Shown here piece after piece: positions 61,496 through 64,000 of a DNA stretch of 64,000 nt. The notes beneath the pieces are model-generated. The model searched no databases, had not been told where the DNA came from, and saw only the letters and a program-made list of their open reading frames with translations. Made by a program: the position numbers and the translations under genes. Every line of letters begins with the position of its first letter. Positions within the stretch are counted from its first letter, which is position 1. Source of the DNA: Marinirhabdus sp963793275 (GTDB lineage: Bacteria > Bacteroidota > Bacteroidia > Flavobacteriales > Flavobacteriaceae); contig CAWBZL010000004.1 of NCBI GenBank assembly GCA_963793275.1, positions 682,001 to 746,000 of the forward strand. The letters are read 5' to 3'.

Positions 61496-64000
61496 TTAAA
61501 ATAAGTACCGTGCTCCAAACTGAAACTGTCGTGGTGGTCCGGCATTCCGCTGAATGAACCTTCCGCTCGAGGCAGGTCCGGGTTGAATTTGGTTACTTTG
61601 AGTTGCATTATTACTGTATCCACTTAAATTTTCAACATTAAATACATTGAAAATATCTGCACGTAATTCAAGTTTTGTTCCGTCTGTTATTTTAAATTGA
61701 TGTTGCACCCCTACATCACAATTAAAAGACCATGGCAGGCGGTCATTGTTTCGGGATTCACCGGGAAATCGGTCACTATTTCCCTGATAGGCATCTCCAA
61801 AAGAGGCGCCATCACCATTTAGATCTGTAGTAAAAGGAGTGCCGTTTGCATCCACATATACCAAACTGCCGTCTTGTATTGTTGGTGTTAAGCCTAGTGC
61901 TTCAGGTTCAGGAATTCTGTTAATAGGTTGTCCGCTCTGCAATATAGAAGCTACCGTAACAGTTGTACCTTCTAACGGATAGTAGTTAAATATACCGTTA
62001 ATATTATGTCGGCGATCATTTATGGATGGCCCAAACTCGGTGCCATAATTATTGCCATTTGCTGCACGAAAATTAATGTCTTCTGTATCATTTTTAAGAG
62101 ATGACAAGGTATAGTTCATCCGGTAAGAATACGTATCTAAACCTCTCGTTTTTTGAATATTGAAACTGGCCGCGTAATACCTGGATTTTCCTTCCGTTTC
62201 TGAAACAACCACATTTCTCGCAACGCCTGTTCTTGTAATCCCATCAATGGTTGCAGCACCATCAACTATTGGGATAGGTCGTGTGGCATCTGCTACATCT
62301 ATTGGTCTTATGATGGGGTTATTAGGGTCTACGGTGTATTCTGACACTGCGTTTAGATTTCTAAGACGTAGCAAGTTTTCGCCACGATTATGAAATAAAT
62401 CCACGAAAAATAGTTTGTCATCTTCTATCTGAAGTTGATACCCTATTGAAAACTGATGTGAAAAAGGATTGTCATATCCATTAGGATTTAATATTCTGCG
62501 TTCATTAGAAAAGGCTCCTTCACGCTGTCCTTGTAAGGAAGCTGCTGAGGGGCCTTGTAAATAATCAACTCCAGCAACATTTGCAGAAGCATTTCCGTTA
62601 AAAGTAACTGCGTCAACATTTGTATCTGCGGGAAGTATCCCTAAATCTATAAACTCCTGAATTTGCGCTCTGTAATCTTCAGAATTAGTGTTTTGCTGAA
62701 GGGCATCACTATAAATAGCATAGTTAATTTTTTCATATGCTATACCGTAACCACCACGAACAACGCTGTTATCTGTTAACTCATAATTAAAATTAAACCT
62801 TGGTGCAATATTGTCATTATCTCCTTCATCACCGCCTCCTTTGGAGAGATTGTCATAATCATAACGTACACCTAAGGTAAGGTTTAACTTATCGTTTACA
62901 GACCATAAATCTTCAAAATAAATACTGGTGTTGTTGTGCGTTTTTCCAAAGGAAGTAGGACGCAATTCCACACTATAATTTATTACTTCTGCATCTAAAG
63001 GAATATCGTTAACATCTAGATTGGCATCCACTCCCTGAGAGCTTAAGGCGTCCAGCTGTGCTTGAGTAAGGTCTACAACATAGCTCCCGTTAGGATTTCC
63101 ACCACCAAATAATTCGTGATCGCTACTTAAAAAGTTAACTCCGGCTTTTAATGTATGGTTGTCGAGATAGTATTTAAATTTCTGCTGAAAATGAATAGTA
63201 TTTTCTACTTCCTCAAAAATAAATCCAGGGTGTCCTAAAAGGGCAATTGTAAGGTCATTTGGATCCCTTAGTGTAACGTTCGGGCTGTCCGGATTATTAG
63301 GTGCCGCATAATCCCATTTAAACCTACTGTATTGTATATTGGTCTCACCACTAATATTATCGCTAAGATTGTAGTTGTTTTTCAAAGCAATGTTAATACT
63401 GTTACGTTCCTGGGTATCTCCGGCCGACTCAAATTTAACTCCGCCATCAAGTCCGCCTCCCTGTCGCTCTATACCAACAAAACCAACATTGGTACGAAGT
63501 GAGCTTCTGAAATTTTTACTCCAAACCTGATCTACTTTTGCCGAAAATAATTCAAAATAGTTTGTTCCTCTTACCGTTTCATTTACGCCCAGCTGTGGTA
63601 CACTAAGTAAGTTGTCTTTAACATCTGTGGTATGTTCAAAATTAATGTAATAGAAGGTTTTATCTTTCACAAGAGCTCCGCCTACAGCAGCTCCGCCCTG
63701 GTATCTTGCAAATCCATTCTGTACCTGATTGCCACTTAAGTCTCTTTGTGCAAACGGGCTTTCTCCATCTATAGATGGGCCAGGACGTGTAAGAAAGAAT
63801 ATTTCTCCGGTAAGCTCATTAGAACCGGATTTTGTTGTAATATCTATAATACCATTACTGGTATTTCCGTATTCTGCAGAATAATTACTCGCAAATACAG
63901 TAATATCTTTAACAAATCCAGACGGAATTCGAAATCGTTGTCCCCCTAAAAAGTTTTCATTGTTATCAAGACCATCTATCAAATAATTTGTAAATAATGA
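61496..64000 (-). CDS. TonB-dependent outer membrane receptor (5' end outside window)
   Basis: Open through the last base; 834 codons are visible. The plug region starts near the window edge (YLIDGLDNN, SAEYGNTSNGIIDITTKSG), followed by a large beta-barrel of Oar-like type ending FQFGARYLF. Such receptors use TonB energy to import a bound ligand. It lies 73 bases upstream of the binding-protein gene on the same strand. Because the 5' end is missing, an N-terminal carboxypeptidase-like domain or a sigma-regulator domain cannot be judged. Confidence 0.92.
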   Translation of the reverse strand, partial: SLFTNYLIDGLDNNENFLGGQRFRIPSGFVKDITVFASNYSAEYGNTSNGIIDITTKSGSNELTGEIFFLTRPGPSIDGESPFAQRDLSGNQVQNGFARYQGGAAVGGALVKDKTFYYINFEHTTDVKDNLLSVPQLGVNETVRGTNYFELFSAKVDQVWSKNFRSSLRTNVGFVGIERQGGGLDGGVKFESAGDTQERNSINIALKNNYNLSDNISGETNIQYSRFKWDYAAPNNPDSPNVTLRDPNDLTIALLGHPGFIFEEVENTIHFQQKFKYYLDNHTLKAGVNFLSSDHELFGGGNPNGSYVVDLTQAQLDALSSQGVDANLDVNDIPLDAEVINYSVELRPTSFGKTHNNTSIYFEDLWSVNDKLNLTLGVRYDYDNLSKGGGDEGDNDNIAPRFNFNYELTDNSVVRGGYGIAYEKINYAIYSDALQQNTNSEDYRAQIQEFIDLGILPADTNVDAVTFNGNASANVAGVDYLQGPSAASLQGQREGAFSNERRILNPNGYDNPFSHQFSIGYQLQIEDDKLFFVDLFHNRGENLLRLRNLNAVSEYTVDPNNPIIRPIDVADATRPIPIVDGAATIDGITRTGVARNVVVSETEGKSRYYAASFNIQKTRGLDTYSYRMNYTLSSLKNDTEDINFRAANGNNYGTEFGPSINDRRHNINGIFNYYPLEGTTVTVASILQSGQPINRIPEPEALGLTPTIQDGSLVYVDANGTPFTTDLNGDGASFGDAYQGNSDRFPGESRNNDRLPWSFNCDVGVQHQFKITDGTKLELRADIFNVFNVENLSGYSNNATQSNQIQPGPASSGRFIQRNAGPPRQFQFGARYLF

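Noticed and set aside
1..64000. CRISPR array, prophage, insertion sequence or integrase
   Set aside because: No regularly spaced repeats, transposase, integrase or phage structural genes were seen on either strand.

Overview
The window is a contiguous chromosomal piece of a member of the Bacteroidota, almost certainly a Flavobacteriaceae species. It carries type IX secretion and gliding genes (gldJ, porU, porV), a protein with a T9SS C-terminal sorting domain, AT-rich intergenic DNA, promoters of the TTTG-N19-TAnnTTTG type used by this phylum, and many lipoproteins with short N-terminal lipoboxes. One tRNA is visible. I see no rRNA, CRISPR array, insertion sequence, phage module or obvious transcription regulator.

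Layout. 1-5.1 kb: tail of a secreted protein, folC, a YitT-family membrane protein, penicillin-binding protein 1A. 5.2-5.3 kb: tRNA-Val with promoter and terminator. 5.3-14.2 kb: murF, gldJ, then divergent porU-porV-cdd. 14.4-22.3 kb: pyruvate dehydrogenase pdhA-pdhC, a short-chain dehydrogenase, a SprT-like protein, mannose-1-phosphate guanylyltransferase, a DUF389 protein and an RluA-type pseudouridine synthase. 22.3-26.0 kb: small exported proteins, a GH3 hydrolase and a transglutaminase-like protein. 26.3-32.9 kb: an RluB/RsuA-like protein that has lost its catalytic Asp, followed by a polyamine block (arginine decarboxylase, agmatinase, deoxyhypusine-synthase-like protein, GNAT-nitrilase fusion). 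33.0-40.3 kb: membrane glycosyltransferases, a TolB-like lipoprotein, an M28 peptidase and an LpxR-like lipid A deacylase. 40.3-40.8 kb: a gene-poor stretch with fragments of decayed-looking coding sequence. 40.8-50.7 kb: an Fe-S/flavoprotein pair, three DUF547 proteins, a GH113-like hydrolase, a hemerythrin, an arsenosugar-type glycosyltransferase and a fatty acid hydroxylase.

The most interesting region is 50.8-64.0 kb. Fourteen genes on the minus strand are closely packed. Reading in transcription order they are: a TonB-dependent receptor cut by the window edge; a YnjB-like binding lipoprotein; two permeases; an ATPase; a GATase-like protein; a DUF4198 protein; a second GATase-like protein; an ArsM-like methyltransferase; a radical SAM enzyme; an exported rhodanese; a DUF2064 transferase of the arsenosugar type; a purine nucleoside phosphorylase; and ArsM. 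The last four match the known arsenosugar biosynthesis set. The upstream genes look like a complete outer-membrane-to-cytoplasm uptake route plus extra chemistry. I propose, as inference, that this is an undescribed system that imports a thiophilic element or an organoarsenical and processes it.

Other points of note: two genes (folC and the rluA-like gene) have conserved N-termini with no ATG, GTG or TTG available and seem to start at ATT; a CCCGY-N4-RCGGG hairpin sits 6-7 nt before the start codon of three unrelated genes; the 3' end of the fatty acid hydroxylase gene is duplicated next to itself; and a 7-bp tandem repeat spans a permease-ATPase gene junction.
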